From contig JAIOSX010000188.1 in the NCBI GenBank assembly GCA_021107345.1, forward strand, positions 1 through 5,472: a stretch of DNA of 5,472 nt, given 5' to 3'. This DNA is from Candidatus Aegiribacteria sp. GTDB taxonomy: Bacteria; Fermentibacterota; Fermentibacteria; Fermentibacterales; Fermentibacteraceae. Made by a program: the position numbers and the translations under genes. The notes beneath the pieces were generated by a model. It was not told the origin of the DNA and made no database searches. It saw only the letters and a list, made by a program, of their open reading frames with translations. Positions 1 through 5,472 of the stretch are shown one piece after another (positions within the stretch are counted from its first letter, which is position 1; every line of letters begins with the position of its first letter).

Positions 1-861
1 CGCCCCAGCAGTTTCTGCTGATCTGCACAGGGTAAAATTCCCATGCAGTGTCTTTGAGAAACGATCTGCCCTGTTCTTGTTTTTGAAGAGAGCGTAAAAA
101 GTAGGCCCTGACCCTGACAAACTCCAGTTCTCGCATTGACTGTTGGTCATGAACTGTGCCAGCTCCGCTATTACAGGGAAGTGTTTCTCAAGCAGTGGAA
201 GGAAGTCATTCCGCAGGTTATGCGGGAAAGGCTTACCCTCATGCCATACTGCTGACGAGGCTGAATAATGCCTAATGTTAGTGTTGTTTGTCAAGGATGT
301 ACTTATATCATTGTCCCAGGCGCTGTATGCCCAGGCAGTGGATACCTTTAGATTCGGGTGAATGAGAATCGCATAAAAGGGAATGAGAGGAATCTCTGAT
401 ATCAGTTCACCCCGGCCCTCTATTACAGCTGCCCCTCCCCGGATGAAGAACGGTACGTCACTTCCCAGAGTTGCCGCAATATCCATCAGATCAATGTGCT
501 TTATGCAGGTAAGCTGACAAAGCCCCTTCAGGACGGCCGCAGCATTGCTGCTGCCACCCCCCAGGCCTGCGCAGGAAGGAATATTCTTCTCAAGTTCAAT
601 ATCTATATCAAGTAATTCTCCGGTACTGTTCAGGAATGCATCAGCCGCTTTCCATACAAGATTCGACGAATCAGATGGAATCTCGGCTGTTGAACATGAT
701 AATGATATTATGCCGTTTCCGGGCTTTATGGAAATACGTATTTTGTCACAAAGTGAGATCTCGTGAAAAATGCTTCGTATATCGTGAAATCCGTCGGGCC
801 GCCTGCCAAGGATACTTAATCCCAGGTTTATCTTCGCCCTCGCGTTGAGTGTAACAATCAC
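1..861 (-). CDS. ispE: 4-diphosphocytidyl-2-C-methyl-D-erythritol kinase (IspE), 3' end cut by window edge
   Basis: This is a cytosolic GHMP-superfamily kinase that phosphorylates the 2-hydroxyl of 4-diphosphocytidyl-methylerythritol with ATP, a middle step of the MEP isoprenoid pathway. My minus-strand translation gives 287 open codons to the edge; the family is usually about 280-300 residues, so only a short tail is missing. Visible hallmarks are the N-terminal AKINLGL segment with Lys10 (expected catalytic Lys), RRPDGFHD near residues 20-27, the ATP-binding glycine loop AGLGGGSSNA at 98-107, LGSDVPFF with Asp135 (expected catalytic Asp), and the third GHMP motif GSGPT at 250-254. The start is a GTG at 859-861 that overlaps the TGA of the upstream ubiA-like gene by four bases. 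It places Lys10 exactly where the family has it. No good Shine-Dalgarno precedes it, so translation probably depends on coupling. The family assignment is very secure. Confidence 0.96.
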   Translation of the reverse strand, partial: MIVTLNARAKINLGLSILGRRPDGFHDIRSIFHEISLCDKIRISIKPGNGIISLSCSTAEIPSDSSNLVWKAADAFLNSTGELLDIDIELEKNIPSCAGLGGGSSNAAAVLKGLCQLTCIKHIDLMDIAATLGSDVPFFIRGGAAVIEGRGELISEIPLIPFYAILIHPNLKVSTAWAYSAWDNDISTSLTNNTNIRHYSASSAVWHEGKPFPHNLRNDFLPLLEKHFPVIAELAQFMTNSQCENWSLSGSGPTFYALFKNKNRADRFSKTLHGNFTLCRSAETAGA

Positions 862-1775
862 AGTGAGGCTGATGCGGTGCCCGGGTACTGTGTCAGAGCA
901 ACAGCTACTGCAATTACCCATAGGACAATATTAATCAGAAGCGGTCTATCAGAAAGAAGGAGCCTGTCAGGGCTTCCACCATGACCCTTGATGTGGATGA
1001 GATAAAGGTATCTGAAGATACCGTAAGTGACGAATGGAATGGTCAGCCAGAGTCTTGTGGAAACAAGCTCCATGGTTCTTTCGCTTACTGTGTATATGGA
1101 GTAGACGATGATGCTTGCGGCTGTAGCTATTCCCATCATCTCATCAAGCAGAGGAATACTGTATTCCTCCAGGATCTCCCTGTGACCTGCTGCGTCCTTG
1201 CCCAGGCAGATGACCTCCGAGCGCCGTTTTGCGAAAGCGAGGAAAACAGCAAGAAAGAAAGTGCAGACGATGAGCCAGTAAGATATGATTATATCGGTAT
1301 ATCCGGCATCCATTGCCAGCGTTACTCCTGCTATTGCCCTCAGAACGAATCCGGTGGCTATGATAAGTACATCGAGAATAACAACGTGTTTCAACTTTAG
1401 TGAGTAACCCAGCTGCATCATGAAATAGATACTGAGTACCATTGCGAAAGTTGGTGCCAGTATCCAGGATGTGACAAGAACACCCGCTGCCAGTAGAGTT
1501 GCAGTCAACGCAGCCAGCGGAACTGGAAGCGCTCCGGATGCTATCGGTCGTTCCTTCTTTTCAGGATGGTTAATGTCACGCTTACGGTCGGCGATATCGT
1601 TCGTCAGATATACCGAACTGGACAGCAGACAAAATCCCAGTGCTCCCAGAGCGGTTATACCCACCGCTTCCGGTTCATTCCAATGGTTAGCGAAAAGAAT
1701 ACCTGCAAAAACAAAGAGATTCTTCGTCCATGATCGTATTCTCAGACTGCGAAGAAGAGCTGAAAACCTGTTCAT
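858..1775 (-). CDS. UbiA-family prenyltransferase, resembling decaprenyl-phosphate phosphoribosyltransferase
   Basis: This is a complete 305-residue polytopic membrane protein with roughly nine hydrophobic segments, as expected for the UbiA superfamily. The first Asp-rich motif is NDIADRKRD at 59-67, followed by HP and RPIASG at 76-81. The second conserved region runs from Tyr124 and Lys127/Lys129 through Asp135 to Arg146. A basic AKRRSE stretch lies at 182-187, and the C-terminal part has GGSPDRLLLSDRPLL around 266-280. This pattern recalls the branch that transfers phosphoribose from PRPP to polyprenyl phosphate (Rv3806c type, EC 2.4.2.45) more than quinone or heme prenyltransferases; the sub-family choice is from memory of motifs, not an alignment. 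The product would sit in the inner membrane and start a pentose-containing lipid-linked glycan. It shares a four-base overlap with ispE. An in-frame stop just upstream (1791-1793) leaves the ATG at 1775 as the only sensible start, and no Shine-Dalgarno precedes it. Alternatives are another UbiA member, such as a polyprenyl or digeranylgeranyl transferase. Confidence 0.85.
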   Translation of the reverse strand: MNRFSALLRSLRIRSWTKNLFVFAGILFANHWNEPEAVGITALGALGFCLLSSSVYLTNDIADRKRDINHPEKKERPIASGALPVPLAALTATLLAAGVLVTSWILAPTFAMVLSIYFMMQLGYSLKLKHVVILDVLIIATGFVLRAIAGVTLAMDAGYTDIIISYWLIVCTFFLAVFLAFAKRRSEVICLGKDAAGHREILEEYSIPLLDEMMGIATAASIIVYSIYTVSERTMELVSTRLWLTIPFVTYGIFRYLYLIHIKGHGGSPDRLLLSDRPLLINIVLWVIAVAVALTQYPGTASASL

Positions 1776-1779
1776 AAGC

Positions 1780-1808
1780 AGTATAATAACTCATGGGATT
1801 CTAATCAA
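1780..1808 (-). promoter_or_regulatory. Candidate sigma70-like promoter for the ubiA-like/ispE unit
   Basis: Read on the minus strand, TTGATT (1808-1803, four of six matches to the -35 consensus) is followed after 17 bases by TATACT (1785-1780, five of six to the -10). The expected start of transcription falls around 1773-1775, on or beside the ATG at 1775, so the mRNA would have essentially no leader. The lack of a Shine-Dalgarno before this ATG agrees with that. A second TATACT on the same strand (1838-1833) has only a poor -35 and is the alternative. Pattern match only. Confidence 0.5.
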
Positions 1809-1988
1809 ACAGTTGATCTTGATGACACTAGCAGTATACCTTATTCCCATCAGACGGGAAATTAGTATATTCTCAGCATCATACTTGTACTATTCTATTG
1901 TCACTTAATTGCGAAATATCTGGTATTGTTCTTCAGTTCGATTAATGCCTGGCATACGATTTATCAGTAACAGATGTGCCTGGTGGTT

Positions 1989-1994
1989 GAAAGG
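1989..1994 (+). promoter_or_regulatory. Ribosome binding site of the Na/Pi cotransporter gene
   Basis: GAAAGG lies five bases before the ATG at 2000. A TGA at 1988-1990, in frame with the gene, sits three codons before the ATG, so no longer product is possible and the start is fixed by both signals. Confidence 0.6.
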
Positions 1995-1999
1995 CTGGT

Positions 2000-4060
2000 A
2001 TGCGAACGGCTCTAGTTCTCCTGATATCCATTATCTCTTTGCTTTCAGCGGAGCATTACTCTGTCCAGGAGTTTGGTAACTCCCAGAATGGCAGAATAGA
2101 AACCCTGCTGGAAGATCCTCTACTGATCCGTGTAACTGATTCATACGGTATGCCTGTTAGTGGCATTGCTGTGGAGTTCGAGATACATTCCGATGGAGGC
2201 ACGCTTGCATATCCCTTTGAAGGCGAAGATCCCCTGATACTTGAGGGTGATACTGTATCGGGTGCCTTTTCAACCGTACTGATCCTTACCGATTCTGATG
2301 GTCGCGCAGCTATTTCACTGAGGCTGGGCAGCAGTACCAGCAATAACAAAGTTGAAGCTCGAGTATTCCTTCCCGACGGCTCAGAGGAAAGGATTCATTT
2401 CTCTGCACTGGCAGTCGATCTGAAGAACATAATCTTCCAGATTCTTGGTGGTCTGGCGATTTTCCTGCTCGGCATGAAGATGATGTCAGAATCCCTTCAG
2501 ACCGTGGCCGGGAACAAGATGCGGAGCATTCTCAAAAGGATAACCAGTAACAGGATTCTGGGACTTATGGCCGGTGCCCTTATGACAGCTGTCATTCAAA
2601 GCTCCAGCGCCACTTCAGTGATAGCAGTGAGTTTCGTGAATTCAGGCCTGATCGTTCTCAGGCAGGCCGTTGGTGTTATCATCGGCGCTAATATCGGTAC
2701 GACAATAACAGGACAGCTGATAGCGTTTAAAGTAACACATTATGCCCTTCCCATGATTGCAGTCGGTTTCGCGATGTACGCGTTCGCAAAGACCCACCGA
2801 ATTCAGTTCTGGGGCAAGGTTGTTGTCGGCCTGGGTCTTATCTTCCTCGGTATGACACTTATGAAGGATATTCTCGGTCCTCTCCAAACCAGTATGGCCG
2901 TAAAACACTTTTTTATGAATTTCAGCACAAATCCTCTGCTGGCCATCCTGGCCGGAACACTTATCACATCTATTATACAGAGTTCAAGCGCCACGGTTGG
3001 ATTGACCATGACGCTTGCCGGAGCCGGGCTGATTGATCTGCAGGGAGCTTTTTACCTGGTGCTGGGTGATAACATAGGTACCACGATAACAGCTCAACTC
3101 TCCGCCATTGGAGCCAGCAGAACGGCAAAGCAGACCGCCATGGCGCATACGCTTTTCAATGTGATCGGTGCCATATACATGGGCCTGCTCATATCTGACA
3201 AGAGTGGTTTCGTGCTTAACTTCGTAAGGTCAACTTCGGGCGATTCGTTGAGACAGGTGGCCAACGCCCATAGTATGTTCAATATTTTCAATGCGCTTCT
3301 TTTTCTTCCTCTTGTCCCGCTTCTGGCGAGATTATGCCGATTCATTATTCCGGACAGGGAAGAAGACAAGAGCGACGAAATTGAACTCATACTTGATGAC
3401 AATCTTCTGGATTCTCCCGCTCTCGCAATTGATAATCTTGAACGTGAGATGGTCAAAATGGCCAGTTACTCAGAAGCTACTGTCAATGGAGCTATATCCT
3501 GCTTTTATAAGGGTCACCCAAAATCGGGCAGGATAATGTCCATGGAGGACAGGGTAGACTACATGCAGCGGGATCTTACCGTTTATGCCTCAAAACTGTT
3601 TCAGCGGAACCTGGATCAGAACCAATCACTGAAACTGCCTGTTATCATACATACGATCAACGATCTTGAAAGGGTATCCGACCATGCTGTCAATATCGTT
3701 GAGACCAGGAACAGGATATCCGGAAGCTTCAAGATAGAACCGGGAGAATTGGCAGACGCAGCTGTACTTGCATCCGAAATTGTAACCAAAATGCTTGTCT
3801 CAACAAGATTATCCCTTGAATCCCATGACAGGGAAGCCTCGCAGACGGTTCTAGCTCTCGAGTCAAGACTCAACAGGCTCGAAGAGTATGCGCGAAGAAG
3901 CTATACTGATTGTCTTACCAGTAAAGGGCAGGACGGATTGAAGAGGCTTGCTCTGCTTGATTTTATAGATTACTGTGAACGTATCGGCGATCACCTCACA
4001 AACATAGCTCAATCCCTTATCGGTGGAGGAGTATGGCATGGAACAGATGACATACATTGA
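2000..4060 (+). CDS. Na+/phosphate cotransporter (NptA/PF02690 type) with N-terminal Ig-like domain and C-terminal PhoU-like domain
   Basis: This 686-residue inner-membrane protein is predicted to couple sodium and phosphate movement. Residues 1-17 form a signal peptide (hydrophobic core, then LLSA before EHYS). Residues about 35-140 look like a bacterial Ig-like (Big_1/invasin-type) beta domain: LLIRVTDSYGMPVSGIAVEF, then a TDSDGRAAISLRL strand pair. The membrane domain, about 143-450, has the inverted-repeat hallmarks of the SLC34/NptA family: QSSSATS at 200-206 with NIGTTITGQL at 231-240, and QSSSAT at 327-332 with DNIGTTITAQL at 357-367. The basic stretch 173-185 after the first helix suggests that loop is cytoplasmic, which puts the Ig-like domain outside. 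Residues about 455-680 are PhoU-like helices with ERVSDH (557-562) and ERIGDH (660-665), the acidic signatures of PhoU bundles. Typical NptA proteins with a PhoU tail are about 540-600 residues, so the excess is the Ig-like domain. The gene stands alone between a divergent promoter region and a terminator. Transport direction, and export versus import, cannot be read from sequence. Confidence 0.93.
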   Translation: MRTALVLLISIISLLSAEHYSVQEFGNSQNGRIETLLEDPLLIRVTDSYGMPVSGIAVEFEIHSDGGTLAYPFEGEDPLILEGDTVSGAFSTVLILTDSDGRAAISLRLGSSTSNNKVEARVFLPDGSEERIHFSALAVDLKNIIFQILGGLAIFLLGMKMMSESLQTVAGNKMRSILKRITSNRILGLMAGALMTAVIQSSSATSVIAVSFVNSGLIVLRQAVGVIIGANIGTTITGQLIAFKVTHYALPMIAVGFAMYAFAKTHRIQFWGKVVVGLGLIFLGMTLMKDILGPLQTSMAVKHFFMNFSTNPLLAILAGTLITSIIQSSSATVGLTMTLAGAGLIDLQGAFYLVLGDNIGTTITAQLSAIGASRTAKQTAMAHTLFNVIGAIYMGLLISDKSGFVLNFVRSTSGDSLRQVANAHSMFNIFNALLFLPLVPLLARLCRFIIPDREEDKSDEIELILDDNLLDSPALAIDNLEREMVKMASYSEATVNGAISCFYKGHPKSGRIMSMEDRVDYMQRDLTVYASKLFQRNLDQNQSLKLPVIIHTINDLERVSDHAVNIVETRNRISGSFKIEPGELADAAVLASEIVTKMLVSTRLSLESHDREASQTVLALESRLNRLEEYARRSYTDCLTSKGQDGLKRLALLDFIDYCERIGDHLTNIAQSLIGGGVWHGTDDIH

Positions 4061-4076
4061 TACAGTTACTGTATCA
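4058..4076 (+). repeat. Perfect short inverted repeat overlapping the stop codon
   Basis: TGATACAG (4058-4065) and CTGTATCA (4069-4076) are exact reverse complements separated by TTA. The left arm begins with the TGA stop of the cotransporter gene. No T-run follows, so it is not a standard terminator. It may be an mRNA 3' structure or a DNA-binding dyad, or chance. Confidence 0.5.
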
Positions 4077-4122
4077 GAGAGTTGACAATTACGTTCATGG
4101 TTGCGAGATTTGTATAGTTGTG

Positions 4123-4149
4123 TCCGGTCAGAAATTGACCGGAGTTTTT
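4123..4149 (+). terminator. Rho-independent terminator after the Na/Pi cotransporter gene
   Basis: TCCGGTCA (4123-4130) pairs perfectly with TGACCGGA (4136-4143) around a GAAAT loop. One G follows and then five T (4145-4149). It lies about 60 bases after the stop at 4060. The opposite strand has no matching T-run, so it acts in one direction. It ends the cotransporter transcript unless the downstream gene's promoter lies before it, in which case it could work as an attenuator. Confidence 0.85.
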
Positions 4150-4170
4150 GCAGATGGGAGAGGCCGAACC

Positions 4171-4219
4171 GCGAATGCGATTCGCTGTTGCTTTCCCGCA
4201 AGCATTCATCCTCTTGCGG
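4171..4219 (+). promoter_or_regulatory. Two potential leader hairpins before the GTPase gene
   Basis: GCGAAT (4171-4176) pairs with ATTCGC (4180-4185) around GCG, a six-base stem. CCGCAAG (4196-4202) pairs with CTTGCGG (4213-4219) around a ten-base loop, and this second stem takes in the first two G of the ribosome binding site GGAAAGGA (4218-4225). Folding could therefore partly limit ribosome access to the start at 4232. No known riboswitch class is recognised, and no promoter is evident between the terminator and the gene. Confidence 0.4.
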
Positions 4220-4225
4220 AAAGGA
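4218..4225 (+). promoter_or_regulatory. Ribosome binding site of the COG2403 GTPase gene
   Basis: The purine-rich GGAAAGGA ends six bases before the ATG at 4232 and selects that start. Its first two bases are also the end of the 4196-4219 hairpin. Confidence 0.75.
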
Positions 4226-4231
4226 CGACAG

Positions 4232-5472
4232 ATGAGCAAGATAAGAACCTTGATACTTGGTGCTGCCGGGCGAGATTTTCATAATTTCAACGTAGTCTAC
4301 AAAGACAATCCGGATTACGATGTGGTAGCATTTACCGCAACACAGATACCGGATATAGATGGCAGGAAATATCCTGTGGAGCTTGCAGGCGATCTCTATC
4401 CCGATGGGATTCCTATTCTCGCTGAAGACAAACTTGAAGAGATAATAATCGAAAAGGATATAGAACTCTGTATTCTGTCCTACAGTGACCTGTCTGATAA
4501 CACAGTAATGGAACTCTGTTCAAGGGTAAATGCCGCAGGTGTTGATTTTACAATGCTTGGGGCAGAAAGGACCATGATAAAGAGTTCTAAACCTCTCATT
4601 GCTGTCTGCGCGGTGCGTACAGGATGCGGGAAAAGCCAGACAACAAGACGTGTAATAGATATTCTACAGGCTGCCGGTAAGAAGGTTGTCGCCATCAGAC
4701 ATCCGATGCCCTATGGTGATCTTGTTGCACAGAAAGTTCAGAGATTTGCTGATTTAGAAGATCTCAAGAAACACAATTGTACCATCGAGGAGATGGAGGA
4801 GTACGAGCCACATATAAAAAGTGGAAATGTCATATACGCCGGAGTAGATTACAAGGCAATACTCTCGGAAGCGGAAAAAGAGGCTGATATAATCCTCTGG
4901 GATGGCGGAAACAATGACACATCCTTCTACAAACCAGATCTGACCATTACAGTGGTAGACCCTCACAGACCGGGTCATGAGATATCCTACTATCCCGGAC
5001 AGACTAATCTCAGGCTTGCCGATGCTGTAGTTATCAACAAGATAGACAGTGCCTACCCTGAGGACGTTGACGAGGTAAGAGCCAATGTAAGAGCCGTAAA
5101 TCCTGACGCATTGATCATAGATGCCGCAAGCCCCGTGACAGTGGATAATCCCTCGCTCATCACCGGAGCAAAAGTGCTCGTGGTCGAAGACGGGCCGACA
5201 CTCACACACGGTGATATGGAGTACGGTGCTGGATTCGTCGCAGCCGAGAAATTCGGCGCTGCTGACTACGTTGATCCCAGACCGTTTGCGGTAGGTAGCA
5301 TTATCGATACTTTCGAGAAGTACTACGCAGACAGGGAGGAAACTGTTATTCTTCCTGCAATGGGTTACGGTGAGGACCAGATGAAGGATCTTCAACAGAC
5401 AATAAACGCATCGGATTGTGATGCTGTTATTATAGCAACTCCTATAGATCTAACGCGGATTATCAAGATCAA
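4232..5472 (+). CDS. COG2403-family predicted GTPase (cyclic 2,3-diphosphoglycerate synthase-like), 3' end cut by window edge
   Basis: 413 codons are visible without a stop. From memory of the family (about 435-460 residues) only a few dozen are missing. The N-terminal part starts with a Rossmann-like ILGAAGRDFHNFN (8-20). A P-loop-like RTGCGKSQTTRR lies at 129-140; it is degenerate, because the usual first Gly of Walker A is Val128, but this form is typical of the family as I remember it. Then come HPMPYGDL (157-164), a Walker-B-like ILWDGGNND (221-229), VVDPHRPGHE (241-250), NKID at 269-272 (a G4-like guanine motif), VVEDGPTLTHG around 317-327 and AMGYG (376-380). No membrane segment or signal peptide is seen, so it is cytosolic. 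Archaeal relatives make cyclic 2,3-diphosphoglycerate (EC 6.5.1.9) by ATP-driven cyclisation of 2,3-diphosphoglycerate. Whether the bacterial branch does this is not established, so the name should be read as a family label. A terminator separates it from the upstream transporter gene, so a shared operon is unlikely. Confidence 0.85.
   Translation, partial: MSKIRTLILGAAGRDFHNFNVVYKDNPDYDVVAFTATQIPDIDGRKYPVELAGDLYPDGIPILAEDKLEEIIIEKDIELCILSYSDLSDNTVMELCSRVNAAGVDFTMLGAERTMIKSSKPLIAVCAVRTGCGKSQTTRRVIDILQAAGKKVVAIRHPMPYGDLVAQKVQRFADLEDLKKHNCTIEEMEEYEPHIKSGNVIYAGVDYKAILSEAEKEADIILWDGGNNDTSFYKPDLTITVVDPHRPGHEISYYPGQTNLRLADAVVINKIDSAYPEDVDEVRANVRAVNPDALIIDAASPVTVDNPSLITGAKVLVVEDGPTLTHGDMEYGAGFVAAEKFGAADYVDPRPFAVGSIIDTFEKYYADREETVILPAMGYGEDQMKDLQQTINASDCDAVIIATPIDLTRIIKI

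Larger units (their letters stand above)
1776..1999. other. Divergent intergenic region between the ubiA-like gene and the Na/Pi cotransporter gene
   Basis: This 224-base stretch contains no plausible gene and must hold the control sites for both directions. Visible elements are the minus-strand promoter candidate (1780-1808), a nine-base direct repeat AGCAGTATA at 1777-1785 and 1830-1838, and a small palindrome ATGCC-T-GGCAT at 1945-1955 whose TGCCTGG core recurs at 1977-1983. The plus-strand promoter is unclear. TTGATC (1813-1818) with TATACC (1835-1840) at 16-base spacing would give a leader of about 150 bases. TTGTCA (1898-1903) is a good -35 but lacks a good -10 at normal spacing. Confidence 0.6.

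Noticed and set aside
541..570. Asn instead of the common Asp in the IspE glycine loop (SSNA for SSDA)
   Set aside because: This position varies in the family, and the expected catalytic Lys10 and Asp135 are intact, so there is no reason to suspect loss of function.
545..848. Plus-strand open frames opposite ispE
   Set aside because: They lie antisense to a complete, motif-bearing IspE reading frame and their translations show no recognisable pattern.
981..1908. Plus-strand open frames of about 140 codons opposite the ubiA-like gene
   Set aside because: They are antisense to a well-supported membrane protein. The translations are compositionally odd, with no domain or ribosome binding site.
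2597..3110. Repeated QSSSAT / NIGTTIT blocks as a recent DNA duplication
   Set aside because: This is the ancient internal repeat that defines the NptA/SLC34 fold. The DNA of the two copies has diverged.
4082..4118. TTGACA (4082-4087) plus TATAGT (4113-4118) as a promoter
   Set aside because: The spacer is 25 bases, too long for a sigma70 promoter, and the hexamer at 17-base spacing (GAGATT) matches poorly. Kept only as a weak possibility within a finding.
4754..5395. Minus-strand frame of 213 codons opposite the GTPase gene
   Set aside because: It is the complement of a highly conserved gene. The Cys- and Val-rich product looks like a shadow translation, and no start signal was seen.
1..5472. 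A defence system, mobile element, CRISPR array or new multi-gene system
   Set aside because: All four genes belong to known families of metabolism or transport. No clustered repeats, transposase, integrase, toxin-antitoxin pair or nuclease was found.

Overview
The window is an ordinary-looking chromosomal segment from a bacterium of moderate GC. It holds four protein-coding genes and two informative intergenic regions. The MEP isoprenoid pathway, a signal-peptide-bearing Ig-like domain fused to a transporter, and a COG2403-type GTPase together suggest an uncultured or little-studied, probably anaerobic, diderm lineage (something like the FCB group or Fermentibacteria). That placement is a low-confidence guess; no marker gene here fixes the taxonomy. 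I see no mobile element, CRISPR array, tRNA, rRNA or phage signature.

Left half, minus strand: a two-gene unit reads leftward. The upstream gene (858-1775) encodes a UbiA-family membrane prenyltransferase that most resembles the decaprenyl-phosphate phosphoribosyltransferase branch. Its stop codon overlaps the GTG start of ispE (position 861, running off the left edge) in a GTGA arrangement. IspE makes isoprenoid precursors and the UbiA-type enzyme uses a polyprenyl lipid, so the pair fits polyprenyl-lipid metabolism. A good sigma70-like promoter lies so close to the ubiA-like start that the message may be leaderless.

Centre, plus strand: after a 224-base divergent intergenic region, 2000-4060 encodes a 686-residue Na+/phosphate cotransporter of the NptA type. 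It has three parts: a secreted N-terminal Ig-like domain, a membrane domain built from two QSSSAT repeats, and a C-terminal PhoU-like helical region. A convincing rho-independent terminator follows at 4123-4149.

Right end, plus strand: a hairpin-rich leader (4150-4231) precedes a gene starting at 4232 and running off the right edge. Its product belongs to the conserved COG2403 family (predicted GTPase, often labelled cyclic 2,3-diphosphoglycerate synthase), whose bacterial role is unsettled.

No clearly new multi-gene system is visible. The points most worth a second look are the Ig-NptA-PhoU fusion, the possible leaderless ubiA-like transcript, the phosphoribosyltransferase-like enzyme coupled to ispE, and the structured leader of the GTPase gene.
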